From Symsagittifera roscoffensis (taxonomy: Eukaryota; Xenacoelomorpha; Acoela; Convolutidae), in contig NC_087071.1 of assembly GCF_963678635.1 (NCBI RefSeq), positions 20,859,194 through 20,923,193 of the forward strand: 64,000 nt of DNA, in the 5' to 3' direction. The notes beneath the pieces are model-generated. The model did no database searches and was not told the origin of the DNA. It saw only the letters and a list, made by a program, of their open reading frames with translations. Shown here one piece after another: positions 23,561 to 35,014 of this stretch (its first letter is position 1; every line of letters begins with the position of its first letter). A program made the translations under genes and the position numbers.

Positions 23561-26500
23561 AAAAAACGGACTCACCAGCAGATGTAAACCTTCAGCACTA
23601 TAAATTTGGGGGAATTAGCGCAGGATTTTGTTGGAAACGAATAGATAGGTCATAAAATTACTGACAAAACACTGGAAAAAAGAAACCGGCTATGATGACT
23701 GGCAATTATTTTTTGACAGTAGAAAAACAAAACTGAAACTGTGGTAGTGCCAAAACAGTTCGTATTGGTCTAAAATGAAAATAAAGACTTAAATGAAGCA
23801 TCACTTGCGCAGTTTTCATGTTCAAATTTTTAATTCAAGACTCCCATGTCCAGACTTAGTTCTTTTTATGATTTTCAGCATAAATCAACTTGTTTATTTC
23901 AGCTTTCGCTCAATTCCAAAAACCTTGTCATCAAATAATTTGAAAAGAAAATTTTGCCATTCCAAATCAAACTAGTTTTTAAAATTCCATAGAAATTTGG
24001 TAGAATTGATTGGTGCCTACAAGAGGACAAATTATTATGATGAGCTGTAGTTCCCATCCTTCATTGATAATGCGAAGAAATTAAGTCCAGAAGGAAAAGC
24101 AAACCTGTCTCAGTGAACAAGAAGGAGATGCAATCTCGGCAATTATCAATACTGTTTTGCAAGATAATGCTTTGCAAGAATTTATACTATTGTGGACCGT
24201 AATTCTCGCAAGTAGTAAAAAAAAAAAAATTTGCCATCAGTAAAACTTTTATGACAAGCATGCTACAAAAGAAGACGAGTATGTCTCATTGGCTAGTTGA
24301 TGCGCTGAAAAGGAGTTTTTGCCATTCCAAATCAAACTAGTTGTTGAAAAATCCATAAAAATTTGGTAGAATGGATTGGTACCTACAGGAGGAAAAATTA
24401 TTATGGTGAGCAGTGGTTCCTATCCTTCATTGATAATGCGAAAAGACAAATCCAAAAAGAAAAACAAACCTGTCTCAGTGAACAAGAATTAGATGCAATT
24501 TGGGCAATTATCAGCACTGTTTCGCTAGTTAATGCTTTAACGACTTTTTCTTTTGTGGACATAATTCTCGCAAGTAGTCAAAAGTAGATCAAAAATTTGC
24601 CATCAGTAAATTTTTTACGACAAGCATGCTAAAAAAGAAGACGAGTATGTCTCACAACCAAGAAAAACAGAACCATAAAAGCCCTACCCTACATGCAGAT
24701 TAGTCTATTCACTGCAAAAAAGAATGAAGCTAACAAACAATTTTCCATGTTAATTGAATTTGGATTGGATTCAAGAAATTGACTCAAAACCTTAGTGACT
24801 CTAAATTTGTGGAAGTATTCAAAGTTTCATAAATACTACATTTTTGTTAGATTTGTTTTTTTAATTATTTTATTATTTTTTATTAAACTAACGTTTATTA
24901 ATTTCTGCAGTAAAAGCTGGAAAAATTATTTTTTAAAGGTCAACAGTGAAGTTTAACTTAATTTTTTTGGTCAAAATAATTTCAAGTTTCAAGTGATTGT
25001 AGTGTTTTCATTGAAAAATAGAATTTGATGTTTGTATCAAAAACAAAGACTGAAAAAGTAGAAGAATCAGAACAGTAAGTTTTCTTACATTTTTTTTGCT
25101 GAACAGTCAGTTCAAGTTTCAATTGTTTTTAGAGTTTTAATTTATAAAATAGAATCAAAAAACGTATAAAATGTTATATTTCTTGAATTTTATCTACATA
25201 TCAGAACGTTTTTTACGGTTAAGTCAAAGTTATGATGGATAATTTTCTTAAATTAACGAAAACTCAACCTATTTGTCTAACGGTTTCATTCTTTAGTGCT
25301 GTTCTGAATTTAACCTACAGTTTTTCCCTTCTAACTTTGAGACAGGGTTGGCTGCTTCAGTTTTCTCAAACAATCTACCGATTCAGCAAATTGAATTTGG
25401 GGGAATAAGCGCAGAGTTTTGTTGGCAACGTATAGATAGGTCATAAAACCTCTGACAAAACACTATAAAAAAGAAACAGGCTATGATGACTAGCATTTAT
25501 TTTGAGAGTAAAAAATTGACACTGAAACTGTGGTAGTATCAAAACATTTTTATTTTTTCTTTCAATTCGCATTATTCTAAAAATAACTTATAATTAACAG
25601 AGTATCACTTACGCAGTTTTTTTGCTTAAGTTTTCAATTCAGGACTCGCATGTCCAGATTTAGTTCCTCTTATTGTTTTCAAGATGATTCAATTTGTTTA
25701 TTTCAGCTGTTGCTCAATTTCAAATCCTTTTAACTATTTCATTTACTTGATCATTTGCTTTGTTTTTCAAAAACGCGCTGAAAAGACAATTTTGCCAGTC
25801 CAAATCAAACTGTTTTTTCAAAAATCCATTAGAATTAAGTAGAAATGATTGCTGCCTACAAGGGGACAAATTATTATGAGGGGCTGTGATTCCCATTTTC
25901 CATGGCTAATAAGATAGGACAAATCCAGAAAAAAAAACCTGTCACAGTGAACAAGAAGTAGATGCAATTTGGGCAATTATCAACACTGTTTCGCTAGATA
26001 ATACTTTAACGACTTTTTCTTTTTGGGGAATATAATTCTCGCAAGTAGTGAAAAGAAGATCAAAAATTTGCCATCAGTAAAACTTTTACGACAAGCATGC
26101 TAAAAAAGAAGACGAGTATGTCTCACAACCAAGAAAAACAGAACCATAAAAGCCCTACCCTACATTCAGATTAGTCCTTCACTGCAAAAAAGAATGAAAC
26201 TAACAAACAATTTTCCATGTTAATTGAACTTGGATTGGATTCAAGAAATTGACTCAAAACCTTAGTGACTCTAAAGTTGTGGAAGTATTCAAAGTTTCAT
26301 AAATACTACATTTTTGTTAGATTTGTTTTTGTAATTATTTTATTATTTCTTTTTAAACTAACTTTTATTAATTTCTGCAGCAAAAGCTGAAACATTGATT
26401 TTTTAAAAGTCAACAGTGAAGTTTAATTTTAATTTTTTTGGTCAAAATAAGTTCAAGTTTCGAGTGATTGTAGTGTTTTCATTGAAAAATAGAATTTGAT

Positions 26501-28230
26501 ATTTGTATCGAAAACAAAGACTGAAAAAGTAGAAGAATCAAAACAGTAATTTTTCTTACATTTTTTTGCTGAACAGTCAGTTCAAGTTTCAATTGTTTTT
26601 ACAGTTTTAATTTATAAAAATAGATTGAAAAAACTTATGAAATGCTATATTTCTTGAATTTTATCTACATATCAGAACCTTTTTTAGGGTTAAGTCAAAG
26701 TTATGATGGATAGTTTTCTTAAGCTAACGAAAACTCCACCTATTTTTCTAACGGTTTCATTCTTTAGTGCTGTTCTGAATTTAATCTACAGTTTTTCCCT
26801 TCTAACTTTGAGACAGGATTGGCTGCTTCAGTTTTCTCAAACAATCTACCGACTCAGCAAATTGAATTTGGGGGAATAAGCGCAGAGTTTTGTTGGCAAC
26901 GTATAGATAGGTCATAAAACCTCTGACAAAACACTATAAAAAAGAAACAGGCTATGATGACTAGCATTTATTTTGAGAGTAAAAAATTGACACTGAAACT
27001 GTGGTAGTATCAAAACATTTTTATTTTTTCTTTCAGTTCGCATTATTCTAAAAAAAACTTATAATAAGGACAAATCCAGAAAAAAAAACAAACCTGTCTC
27101 AGTGAACAAGAAGTAGATGCAATTTGGGCAATTATCAACACTGTTTTGCTAGATAATGCTTTAACGACTTTTTCTTTTTGGGGAATATAATTCTCGCAAG
27201 TAGTGAAAAGAAGATCAAAATTTTGCCATCAGTAAAACTTTTATGACATGCATTCTACACAAGAAGACGAGTATGTCTCTCAATCAAGAAAAAAAAAACC
27301 AACAAAAACCCTACCCAACATTCAGATTAGTCTAATAATTGTAAAAAAGAAAGAAGCTAAAAAACAAATTTTCCAGGTTAATTCGACTTAGATTGGGTTC
27401 AGGAAACTGACTTAAACCCTAGAGACTCTAAAATTGTTGAGCTTTTTCATTTTTCATAAATATTACGTTTTTGCTAGATTTGTTTTTGTAGTTATTTTAT
27501 AATTTTTTCCAAATTAATTTTAATTGATTTCCGCAATAAAAGCTGCGAAACTGATTTTTTAAAGGTCAACAGTAAAATTCATCTCAAATTTCATTGTAAA
27601 AATGAAAGTTCAAGTTTCAATGGGTTGTGGTGTTTATTGAAAAAATTGAACTTGATGTTTTCAGTAAAAAAATGAAAGTGTAGAAAAAACAGAACGGTAA
27701 GTGTTTTTCCTTTTTTTGCTTAAATGTTTCATTTCTTGATTTTTATCTACATAGAACTTTTTTTACGGTTTAGATAAAGGTATGATGGATAGTTTTCTTA
27801 AGTTAACAAAAACTCCAACATTCTGTCTAACGGTTTCGTTCTTTAGTGCTGATCTGAAATTAACCTACAGTTTTTCCCTTCTAACTTTGAGACATGAATG
27901 GCTGCTTCAATTTTCTCAAACAATCTACACCTTCAACAAAGTGAATTTGGAGAATAAGCGCAGACTTTTGTTGGGAACGTATAGATATGTCATAAAATCA
28001 TTGACAAAAACACAAGAAAAAAGAAACCGATAAGGATGACTAGCACGTTTTTGAGAGTAGAAAGCTGACGTTGACACTTAAACTGTGATAGTGCCAAAAA
28101 AGTTTTAGTTTTTTTACGTTCGCATTATTCTTAAATAAAAGTTTATCTAAAAGAATATCACTTACGCAGTTTTCTTGTTTACATTTAAGGCTCTTGGGTT
28201 GAAGAAGGGTTATATGTTTGGACAAAATTG
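23560..28230. repeat. Diverged tandem array, about four units of 1.1-1.8 kb
   Basis: The phrase GGGGGAATAAGCGCAGAGTTTTG (or close variants) recurs near 23610, 25400, 26870 and 27950. GAACAAGAAG(T/G)AGATGCAAT recurs near 24115, 24480, 25950 and 27105. ATGATGGATA(A/G)TTTTCTTAA recurs near 25231, 26703 and 27782. The first unit holds an extra internal duplication of about 340 bp (23950-24260 against 24310-24620). Units differ by many substitutions and indels, so the array is old. An open frame starting MMDSFLKLTKTP is partly kept in three units (best 27782-28033) but has no recognisable function. Confidence 0.75.
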
Positions 28231-30440
28231 TTTATTCCAGATTTGATTGGTTTTAAAAGTTTTGCTCTGGCACAATAATGTTTCTTTAAAAACGAAAGTG
28301 CTTCTCATCTCTCAATGCCCGAGTCGGATAATCAACAGATTTAAAAAGAACTATAAACAAAAAAGGAGTAGTTGTTATTTGACGTTGATTGAATACTAAT
28401 TTTGATTGTGTAAAATAACAATTCACTCAAATTTTTGTTTAAAAATGCAGACCAGAATGCAAAGAAAAATTTTACCTGTTTTTATCACTAATGTATTTTT
28501 TACGAGACCTGTCTCAAATTGATTGATCGATCAAAATATCAAAATGCTATCAAAAAAATGAAAAAAGAACATCTTTTCGGTTACTGTTTCAATTTGTTTC
28601 TGATACATTCAATTTGTTACTGACTCTTGAATTGTAAGAATGATTACCGATTGATTTTCTAAAATTAGAAGGTTTCCAGTTTTGTTTATTACAATATATC
28701 AGAAAAATAGATGATTTTATTTTGCAAAATTGTTTTTCACAGATTCAATCTGGAAAAAAACAGATGCATTTTTATTGAAAATTATAGTTTTGCCCCAAAA
28801 TTCGAAGCTGCCATGTAAGTAGCTTAGCTTGACAGTCCTATTTATCAAAAATTTCAGGTCCATCTCGTCGCTTTTAAATAGGCATGTGAATTTTAGTGTT
28901 TTATAACTACTTGAAATCTTCTAATGGTTTTTATATTTTGAAATTTCAAGCTTTTAAATTTTAACCCAGTTTTTTCAAAAAGTTTTTGAAACAGAAGAAT
29001 TATTAGTTTTGAAGATTTGTATCTGATTGATTAAAAACAAAATTGTAAAAGATTTTATTTTTTGGAAAACTTAATTCCGGTTAAATCATCATATCAAAAT
29101 TTTTTGAAACTCCCCATTGAACGATGCTCGATACTGATTAGTCGATTTATCATTAAGCTACCATAAAAGGAAATATATCTATTTCGTTTTCGTTTTTTAA
29201 TTCAATAAGTGTTTCCATCCACTAAAATTGTTTGTTTGTTTTTATTTTGCCTATAAGTTTTTCTGGTCTAATTTTGCCTACGATTAATGGTTAATTGTCC
29301 CAATTATACATTTTTTAAGAAAATGCAAAGTTTATTTAAAACAGAGAAAGCTTTCCAAGCATTGTTGAAAGTGAAAACTAGTAGAAAAGTTGAGCAAATA
29401 ACAAATTTGCTTTGACTCTAACTGCAAATAAAGTCTTAACTCATTTTCAAAAATGATTGTTTCAAAGATACAGTTAACTCACCACACTTTTTTAGAGGCG
29501 ATGTTTTTGCAAAAGAATTTTTTCGGATCAAATTAGACAAACCAGAAACCACAAGTCTGCGTTCAATACGTACACTAAATTAAAATAAAATATCAAAAAA
29601 CACGAACATAACAATCTTCCTCCGTCAAACACAAACAGCCACACTTCTTCTTTCTCCAAGTCAAGGCTCGCAACTTCAAAAAGAAACTACATCACCCTTC
29701 CTTCACTACATCAAACAATTAAAAACTAAAAATTCTTTAAACCCCGGATGGGTGGAACCAGTTCTAAACTAGTATTTATAGACCAATTAAATTTATGTTG
29801 GAGGAAACCCATCAAAGTTTTGAGAGTGTTGATAGATTTTCGCTCAAAACGCTAAGAAAAAGTACGCAAATAACTTCTCATTGCCATCATGTTTTTACAT
29901 AACAAGAGTCTATTCGAAAAAATTTAAATTAATAAATTTTGGTTATCTTCAGTATTTTCATCTTTTGAAAAAATAAGTGGAATCTGAAAAATTTACAGGA
30001 AATATATTTTTATAAAAATTATTGTTTAGGATTTAAAGTTTCAGTTTTTTTCATACAATTTGTTACTTATGTTCTGTATTCTGAACCAGTTTTCATTGAA
30101 ACAAAGTTCTATTTGAAGATTTTGGACAAAGCCAGTACATTGCTTACATCTACTAGCATTTTAGTGAAGAACCCAACAATAAGTACTCTCGTAAAAGCAA
30201 TTAAAACGTTTTTCAGATGTCAGTTAGGTTTGCTCTAATTTTGATCACAAACAAACCGGAAAAAAATTAGACTTGAAAATTACACTTTGACATAAATATA
30301 CATCGGATTTTGAGCGTTGTACTAGCCCCAATACTCTCTAAGTCAAGCAGTTTTGATGAAAACTTGTTAGTTTATCTCCAGAAGAATTTCAATAAAAGCT
30401 TGATCAAAGGATTTTTATCTTCCGTGTTTAGTTGAGTGTT
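28230..30440. other. No gene recognised
   Basis: AT-rich sequence without long frames, RNA genes or obvious tandem repeats. Confidence 0.4.
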
Positions 30441-30446
30441 TATACA

Positions 30447-31340
30447 GAGGCTTACAGCACTAAATTTTCATTTGGCTGCTTATTTATGGTTCAAATTGTA
30501 CATTTAGCCTAACATTTTCAATTCTGACTAATTTTTATGGAACGTGCGATTCGCAAGATGCTTTCGAGACATTTAGCGAAACCGCAAGCTCGAAGTAGTT
30601 CTTAAAATACATGAAAAAACGGAAAAATGGATCAAAAAAATGTAATACTACGATTGTAATTTAATCTAATTTAATTGATATATAAGCATATATTTAACAA
30701 ACTATGTTTTTTTTTCACAATTTATTCTTTTTAATTCGAGTACTCGGGAGTTTAGCTACGTATCAGCTAGATTTCAGCATAACTTCAGCATTAATTTTTC
30801 ATTAAGCTGCAATTGTTTTCTTCAAATTGTACATTTTTTTGCCTTAAACGTTTAATTCTGACTAAACGTTCATGCAAGATGGTATAAATATCAAGATGAG
30901 TTCGAACCTTTTGCGAAACAAAGCTGGAATTAGCTCTTAAACTATAAAATAAACTATAAACTATATAAACTATAAACTGAAAATTGCCTGATAATTTTGT
31001 AGTAATACATTTGAAATGTAATACTAATACAATTGATATGTACATATAATTTTTAGAATATATGGTTACTTTCGCAATCTATACGAGTACTCGGAAGTTG
31101 AGCTACAATTCAGCTAGATTTCAGCATAACTTAAGCAAATTTCAGCTCGCAAACTAACAAACGGTAGCTCGCTTCGTTCTAACAATTTTTAGTTCAAAGT
31201 AGTACAAATCTTGTTGTCTTTGTTGAAAATGTTGAAAAAGCTCAATTTTGGGACAAAAAACCGTAAATACTCGAAACAAGATGTTTTTGAGATATTTAGC
31301 AAAACCGGCTCGAATTAGTTCTTAAAATACATGAAAAACT
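30447..31340. repeat. Three diverged tandem copies, ~330 bp period
   Basis: Units beginning near 30447, 30786 and 31115 share the order: a phrase like CAGCTAGATTTCAGCATAAC at their edges, TTCAAATTGTACATTT, TTCTGACTAA, a CAAGATG...GAGA(C/T)ATTTAGC(G/A)AAACC stretch, and TTCTTAAAATACATGAAAAA. GAGTACTCGG(G/A)AGTT(T/G)AGCTAC occurs twice (30738, 31085). No gene is seen. Confidence 0.5.
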
Positions 31341-31373
31341 TAAAAAGGCAAAAAGCAAATTTTTGCAAATGAC

Positions 31374-31576
31374 AATTCAAATTTGCAAATGACAAATTTT
31401 TTGATGAAGATATTTTCGTTCTGAATGGTATAAGGGCAAATTAAAAGTTTTTATGAAGGGGCTTTCAATTACACTATCAAGTACCCAATTCAAATTTGCA
31501 AATGACAAACTTTTGATGAAGAGATTCTCGTTCTGAATGGTATAAGGGCAGATGAAAGTTTTTCATGAAGGGACTA
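31374..31576. repeat. Direct repeat pair, ~90 bp units, 113-bp period
   Basis: AATTCAAATTTGCAAATGAC followed by TGATGAAGA and GTTCTGAATGGTATAAGGGC occurs at 31374 and again at 31487, with a few differences. Confidence 0.65.
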
Positions 31577-31719
31577 ACAAAAACAAAAAAAGTGCCCAAA
31601 ACCAATCTTTTAACAATGCGCCTTGACAATATTGAAAAATGAAATAAGAGGACGCTAACTCTAAAAAAGTTGCAAAATATCCAGTGGTATATCAGCCTAT
31701 ATTATCTATTTATGTTCTA

Positions 31720-32560
31720 ACCAAAACGAGGAGCTGCCCAAAAATTGAAGCCAAAAAAATCGGTATTCAACTTTGGTATGTTATAATTTAGCTTTCCATG
31801 CTTATATAACATCCCAGGAATTCGATCAATATATCAGGCAGGAAAAATTATTTTTCAATTTTTTAGTCCTTGGCGATTCATATTTCATGGAAAAGAGCAA
31901 TGAAAGCAAGGACATTGAAAAAAAACTGACTGGTTCTTTTAAAAACCTATTTTTGAGTTTCAAAGAAAAAAATAGGTCTTTAGAGCTTTTTTGAATTTGT
32001 AGATCAATTTATGATGGAACCTTTGTAAAATTTGACCCAATTTGAGAAAATTGGATTAAAATGTATAAATTTTATTTCGCTGGGAAATCTGATTAACAAT
32101 TTCCTTTTTCAAAATCAGAAGTAGATCTGGTTTATCGTAAGCTAAGCAATTTTGCTTTGCGATAGTGGAGTTTGCCTTCCTTTTAGCACTGGAAATGCAG
32201 CAATGCACTGACTGAAAAAAATCACAAGTCAAACCGCGAAAAATCAAAAATTGAGCGTGAACAAACTTCAATACTTTTTCTTGAAAAAAAAATCACCAAG
32301 ACCTATATTAGAATACTCACTGCGTTCATTACTATAAATCAGAAAAATTTTAGATTTCCTTTCAAAATTTAGAAAGACTCAATTGACAATTTCAATCCAA
32401 TAAAAAAACTAACACGGAGGATGAGCAAAGGGATTACACTGCGCATCACTTGCGATACAGCGCAAGCGCAGCATTGAAAGATAGCATATACAACAAAAGA
32501 CTGAATTCACCAAGTTGAAAAACTTAAATTTTTTGTTCAAACGAAAAGTGTTTCAGAAAA
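31720..32560. repeat. Family R repeat, copy 1
   Basis: Contains the ordered phrases GAAAGCAAGGACATTGAAAA, AAAAACTGAC, TTGAATTTGTAGATCAATTT, AATTTGAGAAAATTGGAT and TTTCGCTGGGAAATCTGA. These recur in the same order at 41280-42700 and in pieces at 60310-61000 and 61250-61860. The open frame at 31773-31994 lies inside the repeat and is not supported as a gene. Confidence 0.5.
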
Positions 32561-34109
32561 ACAGTCAAAAACACAACTACCAGGTATCAGTCAAGAATCA
32601 TAACCATCACCACTTGTAGTATTACCGGTCTGTTTCATGCGCAAACAAAAAAAAAAATCCAAAAAAAAACTTGTCGAAAAAATTTGAGCGATTACGTTTT
32701 AAAACTCTAAGCAACCGACCTGCATTATTTTTGAGAATGATATTTAAATTTTGACGATCAAGAGCCACATCATAAGTTGAATAAGCCGATAAAACAAGCG
32801 TAAAATACTATTGTCGAATGAAGCTTAAAAGCGAAAAAAGTCAGGGGTGGTGGTAAACTTAGAAGTTACCGGAGTAAACCAATAACACTTGCAAACACAA
32901 TCAAAATTAATGGCAGGTCCAGAAACATCTGCGGCATGGCAACTATGTCGTCAAAACATGAGCAGGCAAACGAAAGTCCGACTGATCAAATTTTACCGAA
33001 AAATAATTTTGATTTTCCCGGAAACCGACCCAGAAAATGCATAATAAAAAGGAACCATGAGTCTGGATGATGTTAAGATTCAAAATTAAAGCATTAGGAC
33101 TCTTTCTTAAATTGGTAAATTTTGCTTGCCGTGAAAATATCTGGTTTCCGATTTTCAGACGCCTGATTTTGCAAGTTTCAAAATTTCGTGTATTTTCCTA
33201 TTTTGAGACAAATATTAATGATTTTTTTTGCAGGAATGGAACCCACTCGAAATCAGCACTGTAATTTACATGTGACAAAAATATAGCTTTGAGAGTGTTT
33301 AACTTGTTTTAACATAAAACTCAAGTGAGTCTATCGATAAATTGTTGTCAAAAAAGATTTTGAACGAAAGATGAATTAATCAGAAGCTTCATTAATTTAT
33401 CTCACGAAGTCAGGCACCAATTCAAATAAATTTGCACATATTTTTAAATTTAAACTGCCTTTTTCTTTACATAACATAAAAAATTATTCTGCAACAGAAG
33501 ATATTTTCAACAATAACGGTACTGCTTTAGCGCTTTCTACTAAAATTTTACATCCAGATTAAAATTAGGTATTTTCCTCATAAACAGCAAGTTTTAAAGC
33601 AAAAGGTCAATTCCATAAAACCTATTGAATTCTTCAATATCTGAAAGAGTTGGGCATTGTAAGCATTCATCGGCGGATAAACTTTTGAAAATGAATTAAA
33701 CAATGATACGATGACATATTGCTCGTATATTAACAATATAATTTGTTCATTGGGTTCGCAGCTCATTAAACCACCCATAACCTGAGCAACCCCCTCCTCC
33801 CGCCCCACCAGCAAACTTCCCCACTTAATCATTTCGTCAAGAAATCAAAAACTATATTTAATTTGCAAGCGCATTTATCTGTAAAAACAAATGCATTCCC
33901 ATTACCAATTCGCATAACACATTTAGCCTTAGCTGCCATTAGGAAAACGAGCGTTCAAGATTTTGAGAGCAAGATAATTTACCAACGTAAGCAAAATCGA
34001 TCTTTGAGTTTCTTAACCACTGTAAGTCAAGTCCATTTTTCAGGGTATAGTTTCTCCTTTTACACTTATCCTTTGATGCTGCTTTTGTGTATGTTGTTGT
34101 TCCTTTTGT
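32560..34109. other. Intergenic region downstream of SRP68
   Basis: No gene is seen. A purine/pyrimidine-rich phrase near 33790-33810 (CCGCCCCACCAGC) resembles the last codons of SRP68 at 34120-34132 and may be a small duplication of its 3' end. I could not assign a polyadenylation site for SRP68 with confidence. Confidence 0.35.
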
Positions 34110-35014
34110 TTACTTTCCTCCGCCCCACCAGCCTCTGAAGTACCCACCCAATCCTCCTTTATTCTGACTAGACGCATTGACTTTCTCCTGAACTGCTGTC
34201 GGCAAACTCAAATGATTCGACGCAATGTCAAAGAACAAAGGCTTCGCAGGCACTGCAACATATTCGGGAGGCATACTTGTTATTTTCAGATTTTTCAAGC
34301 TAGCTGGTGATAATTTAACCCACTGGTTTAGGTTTTTGTCAAGCGGCTGCGTTGTAGATGCGTTCGAAACTGCTGAACTCGACCCTTGCGGAGGAATTTC
34401 TTTTGCAAATTGATTCGATATACACAACGTATACGCACTATAAATCTCAGTATCAATACACGCGAGTAAATCATGTACCAATAGCTCAATAAGAGTCCCG
34501 TCCATTTCTGGAGCATTTAAACTTTTTAAGTCCACAGAATTTGCTAAATCTTTCGACCTACTAAAGAGTGATAACGAACTTTTCCATTCATTTTGCGCAC
34601 TATAGCACCTCGCTAGCTCGTATATGCTAAACGCCGAAAACGCTGATTGTTGCATCCGCAAACTCTTCTCGAAGCTATCGAAGCTTCCGAACGACTGTAC
34701 GTATTCTATACTAAGAATTTCGTCTATGAACTCCGAACACGACTCGAAGAACTTCAGGAATGTTTGGGGTTTCAGTCTTTTCGCGGCTTCGCCAAAAAGA
34801 CTTTTCCCTGATTCTTTTGACACCAAGTTGTAGAGAAATAGCAGATTCTTTTGCACACTATTGGCTAGTTTGATGAATGTTACGTAACCCAGAAGGAACA
34901 TGATTGGGTTTTCAACCGATGTAGTTCCGTTGGGCTTCGAAACTGAGTCGCCTTTGTAGTCTTTTTGTTGTTTCACTTCAGCTTTCAACTTAGCTTGAAC
35001 TTGACGAGTCTCAT
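34110..35014 (-). CDS. SRP68: SRP68 exon 4
   Basis: Acceptor ATTTAG at 35016-35015. Encodes DETRQVQAKLKAEVKQQKDY through the C-terminal SRP72-binding region (PPEYVAVPAKPLFFDIASNH) to the TAA at 34112-34110. The ten 3' codons are glycine/tryptophan-rich (GYFRGWWGGGK), as in other SRP68 proteins. Confidence 0.95.

Noticed and set aside
23560-28230. CRISPR-like or satellite interpretation of the array
   Set aside because: Units exceed 1 kb, differ in length and have no short uniform spacers; the genome is eukaryotic.
33578-33832. 84-codon minus-strand frame downstream of SRP68
   Set aside because: No recognisable domain, no splice signals tying it to SRP68, and AT-rich composition like its surroundings.
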